Shown here: positions 52,298-63,611 of the stretch, one piece after another | How positions within the stretch are numbered: position 1 is the stretch's first letter | Layout: each line of letters starts with the position of its first letter | Source: Devosia equisanguinis | Lineage (GTDB): Bacteria > Pseudomonadota > Alphaproteobacteria > Rhizobiales > Devosiaceae | Assembly: GCF_900631955.1 (NCBI RefSeq) | Contig: NZ_UZWD01000049.1 | Location: forward strand, 1 to 64,000 | DNA: 64,000 nucleotides | Reading direction: 5' to 3' | Notes under the pieces: model-generated | Seen by the model: the letters and a program-made list of their open reading frames with translations, nothing else | What the model was told of the DNA's origin: nothing | The model's database searches: none | Translations under genes and position numbers: made by a program

Positions 52298-53313
52298 TCG
52301 GCTCGTCCGTTCGATGCCGCCACCAGGCGGGCGAGTGTCTGTTTGGCCTTGCCGCTGTCGATGCTTTCGCGCGCCATGGCGATGCCGTCTTCTATGCTGC
52401 TCACCTTGTCGGCGACAAAAAGGCCCGCCCCGGCATTGAGCAACACGGTTTCGCGATAGGCGCCCGGGGCGCCGTCGAACAGGGCAACAATGGCGGCAGC
52501 ATTCTCCGCCGGGTCGCCGCCCAGAAGGTCCTTGGGATCGGTCAGCTTGAGGCCGACCTGCTCGGGATGCAACTCGAAGCTGCGCAAGTCTCCGCCCATG
52601 ATCTGGGCGACAAAATTCGGGCCCGAGGTGGAAAGCTCGTCCAGCCCCTCGCTCGAATGTACGACCCAGGCCTTGATCGCCCGGTTGGCCAGCAGCGCAG
52701 CCGCCACCGGCTCCACCCATTCCTGCGCATAGACGCCGAGCAGATAGCGCCGCACGCCGGCCGGATTGGATTGCGGGCCCAGGAGATTGAACAGGGTGCG
52801 CACCCCGATCTCGGCGCGGGCCGGACCGACATGACGCATGGCCGGGTGATGATTGGGTGCGAACATGAAGCCGATGCCGGCTTCGGAAATGGTCCGGCCG
52901 ATCTCCTCGGGGTTGAGGTCGAGCTTGACCCCCAGCGCCTCGAGCGCCTGCGACGAGCCGGAGCGCGAGGACAGTGCCTTGTTGCCGTGCTTGGCCACCG
53001 GCACGCCGGCGGAGGCAACCACCAGCGCGGTGGCCGTCGAAATATTGAGGCTGCCGACGCCATCGCCACCGGTGCCGACGATATCGATGGCATCCTCGGG
53101 CGCGCTGACAGGGACCATCTGCTCGCGCAGGATCGACACGGCGGCGGCGATTTCACCGACGCTTTCGCCCTTGATGCGCATGCCCATGAGGAAGGCGCCG
53201 ATCTGGCTTTGCGTCGCCTCGCCCTTCATGATGATGCGCATAACGCCGCGCATTTCCTCGCCGGTCAGGTCTTTGCCGGACGCGATCTTGTTGAGCGCTT
53301 GCTTGATATCCAT
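52294..53313 (-). CDS. trpD: Anthranilate phosphoribosyltransferase
   Basis: A 339-residue enzyme adding phosphoribosyl to anthranilate. [15 protein letters not shown] (PRPP loop), [21 protein letters not shown] and [26 protein letters not shown] are present. The ATG at 53313 shares a base with the trpG stop (TGATG); a GTG one codon earlier is less likely. Confidence 0.97.
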   Translation of the reverse strand: MDIKQALNKIASGKDLTGEEMRGVMRIIMKGEATQSQIGAFLMGMRIKGESVGEIAAAVSILREQMVPVSAPEDAIDIVGTGGDGVGSLNISTATALVVASAGVPVAKHGNKALSSRSGSSQALEALGVKLDLNPEEIGRTISEAGIGFMFAPNHHPAMRHVGPARAEIGVRTLFNLLGPQSNPAGVRRYLLGVYAQEWVEPVAAALLANRAIKAWVVHSSEGLDELSTSGPNFVAQIMGGDLRSFELHPEQVGLKLTDPKDLLGGDPAENAAAIVALFDGAPGAYRETVLLNAGAGLFVADKVSSIEDGIAMARESIDSGKAKQTLARLVAASNGRAE

Positions 53314-53912
53314 CACGCGGCCTGCTTTCCGTTGAAGTCGCGGGCGATGTTGAGGAAATTCTGCAGCAGCGCGTGGCCGTTTTCCGACGCGATGCTTTCC
53401 GGATGGAACTGCACCCCGTGAACCGGCAGGGTCTTGTGCTGCATGCCCATGATCAGCCCATCATCGGTCGTTGCCGTCACTTCGAGCACATCGGGCAGCG
53501 TGTCTGCCCGCACGATCAGCGAGTGATAGCGCGTTGCCTCGAAGCCGGCATTGAGGCCGCGGAAAATGCCCTTGCCGGTATGTTTGATCTTGCTGGTCTT
53601 GCCATGGACCAGATGCGGCGCCCGGATCACTTCGCCGCCCAGCGCTTGGCCCATGGCCTGATGACCCAGGCATACGCCGAGCATGGGGATCTGCGCCTTG
53701 AAGCGGTCGATGACCGAAAGGCATATGCCCGCCTCATTGGGCGTGCAGGGGCCGGGCGAAAGTAGGATCGCCTCGGGCGCCATGGCGGCGATCTCTTCGA
53801 GCGTGATCTTGTCGTTGCGGCGCACGGTGATATCGGCGCCGAGCTCGCCCAGGAAATGGACGAGGTTATAGGTAAAGCTGTCGTAATTATCGATGACGAG
53901 GGTCTTGGTCAT
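53313..53912 (-). CDS. trpG: Anthranilate synthase component II (glutamine amidotransferase)
   Basis: A 199-residue class I glutamine amidotransferase supplying ammonia to TrpE. The nucleophile Cys is in GVCLGHQAMGQALGG, with His and Glu in VQFHPESIAS. It is a separate gene, not a TrpEG fusion as in many rhizobia. It lies 185 bases from trpE, with a family B palindrome in between. Confidence 0.95.
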   Translation of the reverse strand: MTKTLVIDNYDSFTYNLVHFLGELGADITVRRNDKITLEEIAAMAPEAILLSPGPCTPNEAGICLSVIDRFKAQIPMLGVCLGHQAMGQALGGEVIRAPHLVHGKTSKIKHTGKGIFRGLNAGFEATRYHSLIVRADTLPDVLEVTATTDDGLIMGMQHKTLPVHGVQFHPESIASENGHALLQNFLNIARDFNGKQAA

Positions 53913-53997
53913 TTGGGCCTGCCTCAGGAGAGTGGGTTCTGGTGACGTCGTTCAGAACCAGCTTTGCCATCGATGACCCGATATTGCCCTATCGTCA

Positions 53998-54062
53998 CCA
54001 CCGGGCTTGACCCGGTAGTCCATGCCGCAACCAAGATGGATTGCCCGGTCAAGCCGGGCAAT
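53998..54062. repeat. Family B variant palindrome between trpE and trpG
   Basis: CCGGGCTTGACCCGG (54001-54015) and CCCGGTCAAGCCGGG (54044-54058) form hairpins and an inverted pair, related to the CCCTCGGGCTTGACCCGAGGG units elsewhere. It sits within the trp operon. Confidence 0.65.
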
Positions 54063-54097
54063 GACGGTCGACGGATAGTTCATCGAAATATCCACCA

Positions 54098-55606
54098 TCA
54101 CTGTCCCACTCCCGCTTCCCCGGCATAGCGTAGCGCTTCTTCGGCGGCGCTGAAAAGGGCGCGGGCCTTGTTCTCGCATTCCATCTGCTCGAGTTCGGGC
54201 TGGCTGTCGGCAACGATGCCGGCGCCGGACTGCACGTAGAGCTTGCCGTCCTTGACGATGCCGGTGCGCAGGATGATGCAAGTGTCCATGGTGCCGTCGG
54301 CGCCGAAATAGCCGACGCAGCCGCCATAGATGCCGCGTCGCGACTTTTCCAGCTCGTCGATGATCTCCATGGCCCGCACCTTTGGCGCGCCCGATACGGT
54401 GCCCGCAGGGAAGCCCGCCGAAAGCGCATCGACGAAGTCATATTGCGGGTCCAGCACGCCCACCACATTAGAGACGATGTGCATGACGTGGGAATAATAT
54501 TCGAGGAAGAACTTGTCGGTGACCTTCACCGTCCCGGTCTTGGCCACGCGACCCACATCGTTGCGGCCCAGGTCGAGCAGCATCAGATGCTCGGCCAGTT
54601 CCTTGGGATCGCTCAGCAGCTCCGCCGCCAGTTCCTGGTCCCGCGTCGGGGTCGAGCCGCGCTTGCGGGTGCCGGCGATGGGGCGGATGGTCACTTCGCC
54701 ATTCTGCACCCGCACCAGGATTTCCGGGCTCGAACCGGCAATGGAAAAATCGCCGAAATCGAGGAAATACATATAGGGGCTGGGATTGGTGCGGCGCAGC
54801 GCCCGGTAGAGTGCAGTCGGGGGCAGGGTGAAATCGGTCGAGAACCGCTGGCTCAGCACCACCTGGAAGATATCGCCGGCGGTGATGTAGTCCTTGGCCT
54901 TGGCGACCATGGCGAAATACTCGTCGCGCGACGTATTGCTTGTCACCGCGATGGCTTCGAGGTCGGCAACGGCCGGGGTGGCGGGCAGGGCGCGCGACAG
55001 CCGGGCAATGGCGTCGTCGATGCGGCTTTCCGCCGAAGCCAGTGCCTGCTGGGCGGAAATCCCGTCGCGCACATAGACCGGCGCCGTCAGGTAAAGCTCG
55101 TCCTTGAGCGTGTCGAAGATCGCCAGCAGCGAGGGGCGCATCAACACCGCCTCCGGCGTGCCAAGGGCGTCTGGGCCGTCCGTCGGCAAATGCTCCATAT
55201 AGCGGACCATTTCATAGCCGAGGTAGCCATAGATGCCGGCCGATTGCGGCGGCAGGCCGGGCGGTACCTCGATCTGACTTTCAGCCACCAGACTGCGCAG
55301 CGCATCGAGCGGCTTCTCGGCCATGGGCTCGAAGGCTTCCGGATCGACCTGCGCCTGGCGATTGATCTGCGCCTGGCCGTCGACGACCTTCATCAGCAGA
55401 TCCGGCAAGAGGCCGATGATCGAATAGCGGCCGCGCGTCGTGCCGTCCTGCACCGATTCCAGGAGATAGGAATGGGTGCGGCCGGCAGCCAGCTTCAGAT
55501 AGGTCCCCACCGGAGTTTCGAGGTCGGCCACGACGCGACGCCAGACGATCTGCGACTTTCCGGCTTGGTATTGCTCGGTAAATCGCTTGGAAAAGTCGTC
55601 GCCCAT
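54098..55606 (-). CDS. trpE: Anthranilate synthase component I
   Basis: A 502-residue chorismate-using enzyme. The tryptophan-feedback region has the LESVQ motif (SYLLESVQDG), and the catalytic core shows GDIFQVVLSQRF, RPIAGTRKRGSTPTRD and GTVSGAPKVRAMEIIDELE. It follows ppiD by 33 bases on the same strand, so it may be transcribed with it. No leader-peptide attenuator is visible in the short gap. Confidence 0.97.
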   Translation of the reverse strand: MGDDFSKRFTEQYQAGKSQIVWRRVVADLETPVGTYLKLAAGRTHSYLLESVQDGTTRGRYSIIGLLPDLLMKVVDGQAQINRQAQVDPEAFEPMAEKPLDALRSLVAESQIEVPPGLPPQSAGIYGYLGYEMVRYMEHLPTDGPDALGTPEAVLMRPSLLAIFDTLKDELYLTAPVYVRDGISAQQALASAESRIDDAIARLSRALPATPAVADLEAIAVTSNTSRDEYFAMVAKAKDYITAGDIFQVVLSQRFSTDFTLPPTALYRALRRTNPSPYMYFLDFGDFSIAGSSPEILVRVQNGEVTIRPIAGTRKRGSTPTRDQELAAELLSDPKELAEHLMLLDLGRNDVGRVAKTGTVKVTDKFFLEYYSHVMHIVSNVVGVLDPQYDFVDALSAGFPAGTVSGAPKVRAMEIIDELEKSRRGIYGGCVGYFGADGTMDTCIILRTGIVKDGKLYVQSGAGIVADSQPELEQMECENKARALFSAAEEALRYAGEAGVGQ

Positions 55607-55639
55607 TGGTCAGGTTCCGGTTGGTGGGGCGGCCAGCTT

Positions 55640-57511
55640 TTACTGGCCGTAATTGAGGGTGAGAAGCTGGGTCAGGGCCTGCTGGTTGATGCGCAGACCT
55701 GCATCGTCGCGCAATGCACCGACGAATTCGGTATAGAGCCCGGTGCGGGCCTCGTTTTCGACATTGGTGATCGCCTGCGGTGCCAGCGGTTCGGTCGGCG
55801 CGGTGTTCTCGGCCACGTCGAACACCACATATTCGCCGGTGCTCGACACTGCCGAGCCCTTGTGATCAGGCCCGCCGGCAAACACGGCCTGTGCGATCAC
55901 ATTGTCGATGCTGCCATCATCGGCGCCAAAGCGCGAGAACGGGGTGCTGATCTGCGGGAAGAGATTGAGCGAGACGGCGACATCGGCCATGGCCTCGCCG
56001 GCTTCCAATCGTGCCACCAGCTCCTTGGAGAGAGCGAGCAGTGCGTTATTGGTGCGCTCCTCGGTGATCAGCGTGGTCAGCTGGTCGCGCACTTCGTCTA
56101 GGGTCTGGTCACGGGCGGGTTTCACCTCGGCGAGGTCGAACCAGAGATGAGCATTGCCGGTCAGGCTGACGGCCGGGATCAATTGGCCATCCTGCGCCTT
56201 GAAGATCGCCTGGCTGACACGCGAGCGGTCTTCCGGTGCGAGATTGGGCAGCACGGAGAGTTCGGTGCCGGCGGCGGTGACCTCGGCTTCATAGAGCTGC
56301 AGGCCGAAGCGCTCGGCAATCTCGGTCAGCGGCCGGAAGGCGGCGCGCAGTTCCTCGATCTGGTCGAGCACATCGTTGATTTCATTGCGGGCCTGGGCCG
56401 TGGCCAGCGAATTGCGGATCTGGTCGCGGGCATCGTCCAGTGTCGGTTCGCCGGCAGGGACGATCTCGGACACATGGATGGCGCGGCGGCCCCCAATGCC
56501 ATCGATAAGTGTAAAGGCACCCTGCTGCAGGCCAAACGCGGCGCCAGCCAGCGCGGCATCGGTGACTTCGCTTTGGGCCAGTGTGCCAATCGGGGTGGGG
56601 GTAACGCCGGTTTCGGCGACGGCGGTGGCGAAATCCTTGCCTTCAGCGGCTGCGGCCTCGAACTGTGCGACCTGTTCGGTGGTCAGCGCCACCTGTTCGA
56701 TGGTGCGGCGTTCCGGCGTGGTCAGCGTTGCCTTGGCGCGCTCATATTCGGCGGCGATCGCGGCATCGTCGATGGTCTTGGTGGCGGCAAGCGAGGCGAC
56801 GGACAGGTCCAGCATCTGCACGCGACGGCTTTCCACGGTGCGGAATTCGCTCTGGTGCTGGGTGAGATAGGCAGCCAGCTCGTCCTCGGTCGGTGCGGCC
56901 GGGGTCTCGATATTGGTGTCGGTCAGGGTGATATAGTCGATGGTGCGCTTGGTCGCCGCATAGTTGTTGACCAGGTCGAGGCCGACCTTGGGCAGGGCGT
57001 TTTCGGCGAACAGGGACTTGGTGATCTGCTCGCGCTTGGCCTCGTCACCGCGCGCCTTGAAATACTCGGCCTCGGTCCAGCCGCTCATCTGCAGCACCTG
57101 GGTGAAGGTGCTCGGGTCGAAATTGCCCAGCGTGCCCTGGAAGGACGGGTCTTGGCGCAGCATCTGGCCGAGCTTGGCCTCGGAAACGCCGACGCCGAAC
57201 TGATCGGCCAGATTGGTAAGTGCCGCGCCCTCGGACAGTCCGAGAATGACGGCGGTGGGAATGCCGAAGCTCTCCGCCTGCGCCGCGGTCGGCACCGAGC
57301 CGAGCTGCTGGGCGACGCGGTTGATCTGGCTCTGATAGGCCCGCAGAAATTCGCGGGAGGTGATTTCCTCATTGCCCACGCGCGCCACAGTGTTGCTGCC
57401 GAAATCGGCGATCACATTGTTGATGCCGAAGCCGGCAACGCCCACGAGCAGGAATGCCCCGAGGATCTTGCCGGGCCAGGATTTTGAGAAATCACGCAAA
57501 CCAACGAGCAT
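55640..57511 (-). CDS. ppiD: Periplasmic folding chaperone PpiD-like
   Basis: A 623-residue PpiD/SurA-type protein. One N-terminal membrane helix (about 13-34) anchors a SurA-N-like chaperone part (about 36-180), then a parvulin-like PPIase domain region (about 260-370, GEPTLDDARDQIRNSLA). It helps outer-membrane protein folding at the SecYEG exit. It is divergent from tpiA and upstream of trpE, a neighbourhood conserved in alphaproteobacteria. Confidence 0.88.
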   Translation of the reverse strand: MLVGLRDFSKSWPGKILGAFLLVGVAGFGINNVIADFGSNTVARVGNEEITSREFLRAYQSQINRVAQQLGSVPTAAQAESFGIPTAVILGLSEGAALTNLADQFGVGVSEAKLGQMLRQDPSFQGTLGNFDPSTFTQVLQMSGWTEAEYFKARGDEAKREQITKSLFAENALPKVGLDLVNNYAATKRTIDYITLTDTNIETPAAPTEDELAAYLTQHQSEFRTVESRRVQMLDLSVASLAATKTIDDAAIAAEYERAKATLTTPERRTIEQVALTTEQVAQFEAAAAEGKDFATAVAETGVTPTPIGTLAQSEVTDAALAGAAFGLQQGAFTLIDGIGGRRAIHVSEIVPAGEPTLDDARDQIRNSLATAQARNEINDVLDQIEELRAAFRPLTEIAERFGLQLYEAEVTAAGTELSVLPNLAPEDRSRVSQAIFKAQDGQLIPAVSLTGNAHLWFDLAEVKPARDQTLDEVRDQLTTLITEERTNNALLALSKELVARLEAGEAMADVAVSLNLFPQISTPFSRFGADDGSIDNVIAQAVFAGGPDHKGSAVSSTGEYVVFDVAENTAPTEPLAPQAITNVENEARTGLYTEFVGALRDDAGLRINQQALTQLLTLNYGQ

Positions 57512-57634
57512 ATTGAGCGTTCCACTTGAAGGTCCCGGGCTTTACCGCAAGGGTTCGGCAGGACTAGTAAGACAATTCCGACAGCCGGGGTTAGGGCAAA
57601 GCCCTCTCTGGCGCAAGAGGCAGGAGTAGCAAGA

Positions 57635-58387
57635 TTGACGACCATCTCACCGCTAATCGCCGGAAACTGGAAGATGAATGGGCTGACCCATTCGCTCGAA
57701 GAGCTGAGTGAACTCGCCAGATTGCTGACCACCGGGGAGGCGCCGCGCGCCCTCGTCGTGGTCTGCCCACCCGCAACATTGCTCGCCGCGGTCGCCGCGC
57801 AGGGCGCCTCCAGCGGCATTCTGGCCGGCGGCCAGGATTGCCACACCGACGCGTCCGGCGCTCATACCGGCGACATCTCCGCCCCCATGCTCGCCGATGC
57901 CGGCGCGCAATTCGTCATTGTCGGCCATTCCGAACGCCGCGCCGATCACGGCGAATCCGATGGGGATGTTCGCACCAAGGCGGAGGCCGCCATCGGCGCC
58001 GGTCTCAAGCCCATCATCTGCGTAGGCGAAAGCGAGGCGCAGCGCGATGCCGGCGAGGCAGAATCGGTCGTCGTGCAGCAGTTGGCCAATTCCATTCCCG
58101 ACGCTGCCGCTCAGCATGAAGTGATCGTCGCCTATGAGCCGATCTGGGCCATCGGCACCGGCCGCACCCCCAGCCTCGACGACATCCGCCAGATGCATGC
58201 CGTCATCCGCGACAGTCTGGTGCAGCGCTTTGGCGGGGCAGGGGAAACCATCCGCATTCTCTATGGCGGGTCGCTCAAGCCGGTGAATGCACGCGAAATC
58301 CTGGCGGTCGATCACGTCAATGGCGGGCTCGTCGGCGGCGCCAGCCTCTTGGCAAAAGACTTTTACACCATTATCTCCGCCGTATGA
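57635..58387 (+). CDS. tpiA: Triose-phosphate isomerase
   Basis: A 250-residue glycolytic isomerase. Active-site residues are in AGNWKMNG (Lys12-type), VIVGHSERR (His) and [13 protein letters not shown] (Glu), with phosphate loops GGSLKPVNA and GGLVGGASL. The start codon is TTG at 57635, with AGGAG 9 bases upstream; no ATG exists before the catalytic Lys. It is followed by structured spacer DNA and secG. Confidence 0.97.
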   Translation: MTTISPLIAGNWKMNGLTHSLEELSELARLLTTGEAPRALVVVCPPATLLAAVAAQGASSGILAGGQDCHTDASGAHTGDISAPMLADAGAQFVIVGHSERRADHGESDGDVRTKAEAAIGAGLKPIICVGESEAQRDAGEAESVVVQQLANSIPDAAAQHEVIVAYEPIWAIGTGRTPSLDDIRQMHAVIRDSLVQRFGGAGETIRILYGGSLKPVNAREILAVDHVNGGLVGGASLLAKDFYTIISAV

Positions 58388-58401
58388 TCCGGCGATGATC
58401 G

Positions 58402-58507
58402 GTCGGTTGCAGCGAAAAACGCTGTGGCCGACTGGTATTTGCCATTCGAGCGGTGTATGACCCCGCATCTCCTGATGCACATGCGGCGAAAGTGATACTT
58501 TCACTTT
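58402..58507 (+). repeat. Structured tpiA-secG spacer
   Basis: Two clear inverted repeats: GTCGG-N3-CAGCG-N5-CGCTG-N3-CCGAC (58402-58432), a two-part stem just after tpiA, and AAAGTGA-TACTT-TCACTTT (58489-58507). Between them CCGCAT (58463) pairs with ATGCGG (58481). The first may end tpiA mRNA; the last may be an operator for secG. Confidence 0.45.
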
Positions 58508-58594
58508 GGCCGTCAAGTCGCGACAAAATAAACATGAAGCCATTTTCCGCTCATGCGGCTTGATGGTTTCAGCCTGACACGAAGACGAAGTTTC

Positions 58595-59032
58595 ATGGCC
58601 AACGTTCTGCTTGTAGCCTATCTGTTGATCGTGCTGGCGCTGATCGTCGTCATCCTGATGCAGCGTTCCGAAGGTGGTGCGCTTGGTATTGGTGGCGGTG
58701 GTGGCGGCGGCCTGACCACGGCGCGTGGTTCGGCCAATCTGATGACCCGGACCACGGCAATCCTGGCGACGCTGTTCTTCGCATCCGCCATCGGACTGAC
58801 CATTCTCAGCGAACTGGATCGCGGCACTTCCAGCATTCTGGATCAGGCCGTCGGCACCCAGGATGGCGCGGCGCCGTCCAGCGTTCTCGATGCGCTGAAC
58901 GCCATGCAGCCGAGCAATTCGGATCTGCCGCTGCCGGCTGACGCGACGCCGAGCGCTCCTGCTGCCGGCGCGAGCGACCTGCCGGTGCCTGCGGCGCCGG
59001 ACCAGACGACGACCCCGGTAACGGGCAACTGA
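58595..59032 (+). CDS. secG: Preprotein translocase subunit SecG
   Basis: A 145-residue SecG. Two membrane helices (about 2-22 and 53-72) surround the conserved RSEGGALGIGGGGGGGL loop. The C-terminal Ala/Pro/Thr-rich tail (about 90-145) is long and not needed for the fold. Start ATG 58595; an ATG 14 codons earlier gives a basic leader without support. The tpiA-secG-pyrG order is standard in Hyphomicrobiales. Confidence 0.93.
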   Translation: MANVLLVAYLLIVLALIVVILMQRSEGGALGIGGGGGGGLTTARGSANLMTRTTAILATLFFASAIGLTILSELDRGTSSILDQAVGTQDGAAPSSVLDALNAMQPSNSDLPLPADATPSAPAAGASDLPVPAAPDQTTTPVTGN

Positions 59033-59055
59033 TCCGCCGCAAGGCGTAACCGGAA

Positions 59056-59090
59056 AAGGGGATGGCGACATCCCCTTCTTCTTTTTGTGT
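59056..59090 (+). terminator. Terminator of secG
   Basis: AAGGGGAT-GGCGAC-ATCCCCTT stem-loop with CTTCTTTTTGTG after it. Confidence 0.85.
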
Positions 59091-59138
59091 AGAGCGCACT
59101 CCCCGCTCTGCGAATCGTTCATGATGTGCTTATGGTGA

Positions 59139-60773
<1,635 letters not shown>

Positions 60774-60843
60774 CGCCTCACGCTTGCTCCGGCGCGCCAC
60801 CAGCGCGCTGGCTCGCTCATGTGGCTCAAAGCTGCAACCCGCA

Positions 60844-60870
60844 CCGCCCTCGGGCTCGACCCGAGGGCCA
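60844..60870. repeat. Extragenic palindrome, family B
   Basis: CGCCCTCGGGCTCGACCCGAGGGC is a palindromic unit with CCCTCGG / CCGAGGG arms, matching the elements at 44480 and 49631 with one base change in the loop. It lies in the 269-base pyrG-cckA gap, which has no other recognised feature. Confidence 0.7.
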
Positions 60871-61042
60871 ATTGCGGAGCCACCGGCATCAAGCGGCACA
60901 AGGCGCAGGCTGCCCCCAAAACAAAACGCCACATCGCGTGTTGAAAACCGCCTTCGCCCTCCCATGCTGGCGGCCCATTTGCTAGACCTGTCTGCATGTC
61001 CCGATTCGGGACGGTCTCGAGGCGCACTGGAGCAAGCGACCC

Positions 61043-63610
61043 ATGGCATCGACGCCGCTCGGCGAGGACAACTATCCCGAACCGATTCTGTCGGCCGGTC
61101 GGGGCGCTGCGGGCCTTTGGCGCGTGCTGCTGCTCGGCGTGCTGCTGATTGCCGCCGCCGTGGTCTTCGTGGTGTTCGGTCATGCCATTCCCGCCGAACT
61201 GGTAATGACCTTTGTCGGCCTCCTGGCCGTGTCGGGCGTGTTCTTCCTGTTCGGCCTGGCGGCGGGCCTCTTCCGCTTCGCCGGCGGTGAAGAGCGCCGC
61301 ACCATCAGCAATGCCATGGTCGACAGCCTGCCCTTTGGCGTCGTCATTGCCGATCGCGAAGGCAAGATTGCCTATGTGAACCAGAATTACGGCAATCTGC
61401 CTGGGGCGCTGACCAATGGCGTGCCCGTGGGGGTGCCGCGTCTCTTCGCGGGTTATTCCGACGCCAGCGAGGCGATCTATCGCCTGTCGCGCGCCGCCAA
61501 GGATGGCCGCAGCGCCATCGAAGATATTCGCGTCATTGGTGGGCTGGGCGGGGCCCAGGCCGATGCCAATCGCGCCTTCTTCTACCGGGTCGCCGTACGG
61601 CCGCTGCCCGAGACCGATGAAGGCCGCCGCGCGCTTGTTGCCTGGTCGGTCGAAGACATAACCCGCGACCAGGAAAGCAACGAAACTGCCTTCCGCGATC
61701 TGCAGCGGGCCATCGACTATCTCGATCATTCCCCGTCCGGATTCTTCTCCGCCGATGCGCAGGGACAGATTCAATATCTCAACTCCACGCTCGCCGATTG
61801 GCTGGGCTATGACCTGGCCGAGTTCAATGTTGGCCAGCTGCGTCTCTCCGATATCGTGCGCGGCGACGGTGCTTCTCTGCTGATGCGGGGCAGGGGTGAT
61901 GGCGAAATCCGCACCGAGATCATCGATATCGACCTGGTGCGCCGCAACGGCACCGCCTTGCCGGTGCGCCTCCTGCATCGCGCTGCCCGCCTGGCCGATG
62001 GCGAACTGGGCGAGACGCGCACCCAGGTGCTCGACATGTCGAGCGCTCCCGACACCGAGGAAGAGCTGCGCGCCGCCGAAGTGCGTTTCTCGCGTTTCTT
62101 CAACGATACCCCCTTTGCCATCGCCACGCTCGACGCCGAAGGCCGGATCGTGCGCACCAATGCGCCGTTCGGGCGGATTTTCCGTTGGTCCGGCGAGGCC
62201 AAGACGCTCGAATTGCAGCCGCTGCAGGACCTTATCGGCGAAGGCAGCCGCGACAAGCTGGTGCGGGCTTTAGCCGATGCCACTGCCCAGCGCAGCGAAG
62301 TCGAACCGGTCGATGCCGTTCTCAGCGTCGAGGGCGACCATGCCGTCCGCCTTTACATCTCGGCCTCCGAGGTCAGCGCCGGCTCGCCCGAGCAGGTCAA
62401 TGTCTATGCCCTCGACATGACCGACCAGCGCAAGCTCGAAGCCCAGTTCGCCCAGAGCCAGAAGATGCAGGCCGTGGGTCAGCTCGCCGGTGGCGTCGCC
62501 CACGATTTCAACAATCTGCTTACCGCCATCATTGGCTTCTCCGACCTCCTGCTGCTCAAGCACAAGCCGGGCGATCCCTCGTTCAGCGAGCTGATGCAGA
62601 TCAAGCAGAACGCCAATCGCGCCGCCGGCCTCACCCGCCAGCTGCTGGCCTTCTCCCGCCGCCAGACCCTGCGCCCGCAGGTGCTGGAACTGCCGCTGAT
62701 CGTCGACGACCTTACCGTGCTGCTCAAGCGAATGATCGGCGAGAAGAACCAGCTCAGCGTCGAGCATGGCCGCAATATCTGGCCGGTGCGAGCAGATGTT
62801 GTGCAGCTCGAACAGGTGATCATCAATCTCGTGGTCAATGCGCGTGACGCCATGCCCAGTGGGGGCGCGATCACCATCCGCACCGCCAATATCAGCGAAG
62901 ACGAAAGCGCCAATCTCAAATTCGAGGGCATGGTTCCGGCCGACTACGTGCTGATCGACGTGCAGGATACCGGCACCGGCATGAGCCCCGAGGTTCTGGC
63001 CAAGATTTTCGAGCCCTTCTTCACCACCAAGGAATTGGGCAAGGGCACGGGCCTCGGCCTCTCGACGGTCTATGGCATCGTCAAGCAGACCGAGGGCTTC
63101 ATCTATCCGGTCTCGACCGTCGGGGTGGGCACCACCTTCAAGATCTTCCTGCCGCGCTATGTGCCCACGGCCGAAGAATCGTCGGCCAAGGCCGCCGCGG
63201 CAGCTGCTCCGGCGCGCGATCTCACCGGCCATGAGCGCATTTTGCTGGTCGAGGACGAGGAAAGCGTGCGCGCCTTCTCCGCCCGCGCCCTGCGCGCCAC
63301 CGGCTATGAGGTGCTCGAAGCCGAAGGCGGCGAAGAGGCCATCGAGGTACTCGAGGATCACGATTACCAGGTCGATCTGATCATTTCCGACGTGGTGATG
63401 CCGGAGATGGATGGGCCGACCATGCTCAAATCCATCCGCCACAAGATGCCCGATCTCAAGATCATCTTCGTATCCGGCTATGCCGAGGAGAGCGTGCGCC
63501 GCGATATCGAGGATGATCAGAGCGTCGATTTCCTGCCAAAACCCTATTCGCTCGACCAGATCAATTCCAAGGTCAAGGAAGTTCTGAGCCGCGTTGGCAA
63601 GGCCAATTGA
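61043..63610 (+). CDS. cckA: Hybrid sensor histidine kinase CckA
   Basis: An 855-residue kinase at the head of the CckA-ChpT-CtrA phosphorelay that controls the alphaproteobacterial cell cycle and flagellar genes. Two membrane helices (about 26-48 and 52-76), PAS-like domains (about 90-340 region), a third PAS (about 350-465), the histidine box [17 protein letters not shown] with His487, the ATPase motifs [11 protein letters not shown] and [11 protein letters not shown], and a C-terminal receiver with Asp783 ([12 protein letters not shown]). The domain order is CckA-specific. It is followed by a one-base gap to the DUF2237 gene. Confidence 0.95.
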   Translation: MASTPLGEDNYPEPILSAGRGAAGLWRVLLLGVLLIAAAVVFVVFGHAIPAELVMTFVGLLAVSGVFFLFGLAAGLFRFAGGEERRTISNAMVDSLPFGVVIADREGKIAYVNQNYGNLPGALTNGVPVGVPRLFAGYSDASEAIYRLSRAAKDGRSAIEDIRVIGGLGGAQADANRAFFYRVAVRPLPETDEGRRALVAWSVEDITRDQESNETAFRDLQRAIDYLDHSPSGFFSADAQGQIQYLNSTLADWLGYDLAEFNVGQLRLSDIVRGDGASLLMRGRGDGEIRTEIIDIDLVRRNGTALPVRLLHRAARLADGELGETRTQVLDMSSAPDTEEELRAAEVRFSRFFNDTPFAIATLDAEGRIVRTNAPFGRIFRWSGEAKTLELQPLQDLIGEGSRDKLVRALADATAQRSEVEPVDAVLSVEGDHAVRLYISASEVSAGSPEQVNVYALDMTDQRKLEAQFAQSQKMQAVGQLAGGVAHDFNNLLTAIIGFSDLLLLKHKPGDPSFSELMQIKQNANRAAGLTRQLLAFSRRQTLRPQVLELPLIVDDLTVLLKRMIGEKNQLSVEHGRNIWPVRADVVQLEQVIINLVVNARDAMPSGGAITIRTANISEDESANLKFEGMVPADYVLIDVQDTGTGMSPEVLAKIFEPFFTTKELGKGTGLGLSTVYGIVKQTEGFIYPVSTVGVGTTFKIFLPRYVPTAEESSAKAAAAAAPARDLTGHERILLVEDEESVRAFSARALRATGYEVLEAEGGEEAIEVLEDHDYQVDLIISDVVMPEMDGPTMLKSIRHKMPDLKIIFVSGYAEESVRRDIEDDQSVDFLPKPYSLDQINSKVKEVLSRVGKAN

Positions 63611-63611
63611 G

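Noticed and set aside
54443..56101. 552-codon frame antisense to trpE and ppiD
   Set aside because: Runs across two well-supported genes and their gap, with shadow composition.
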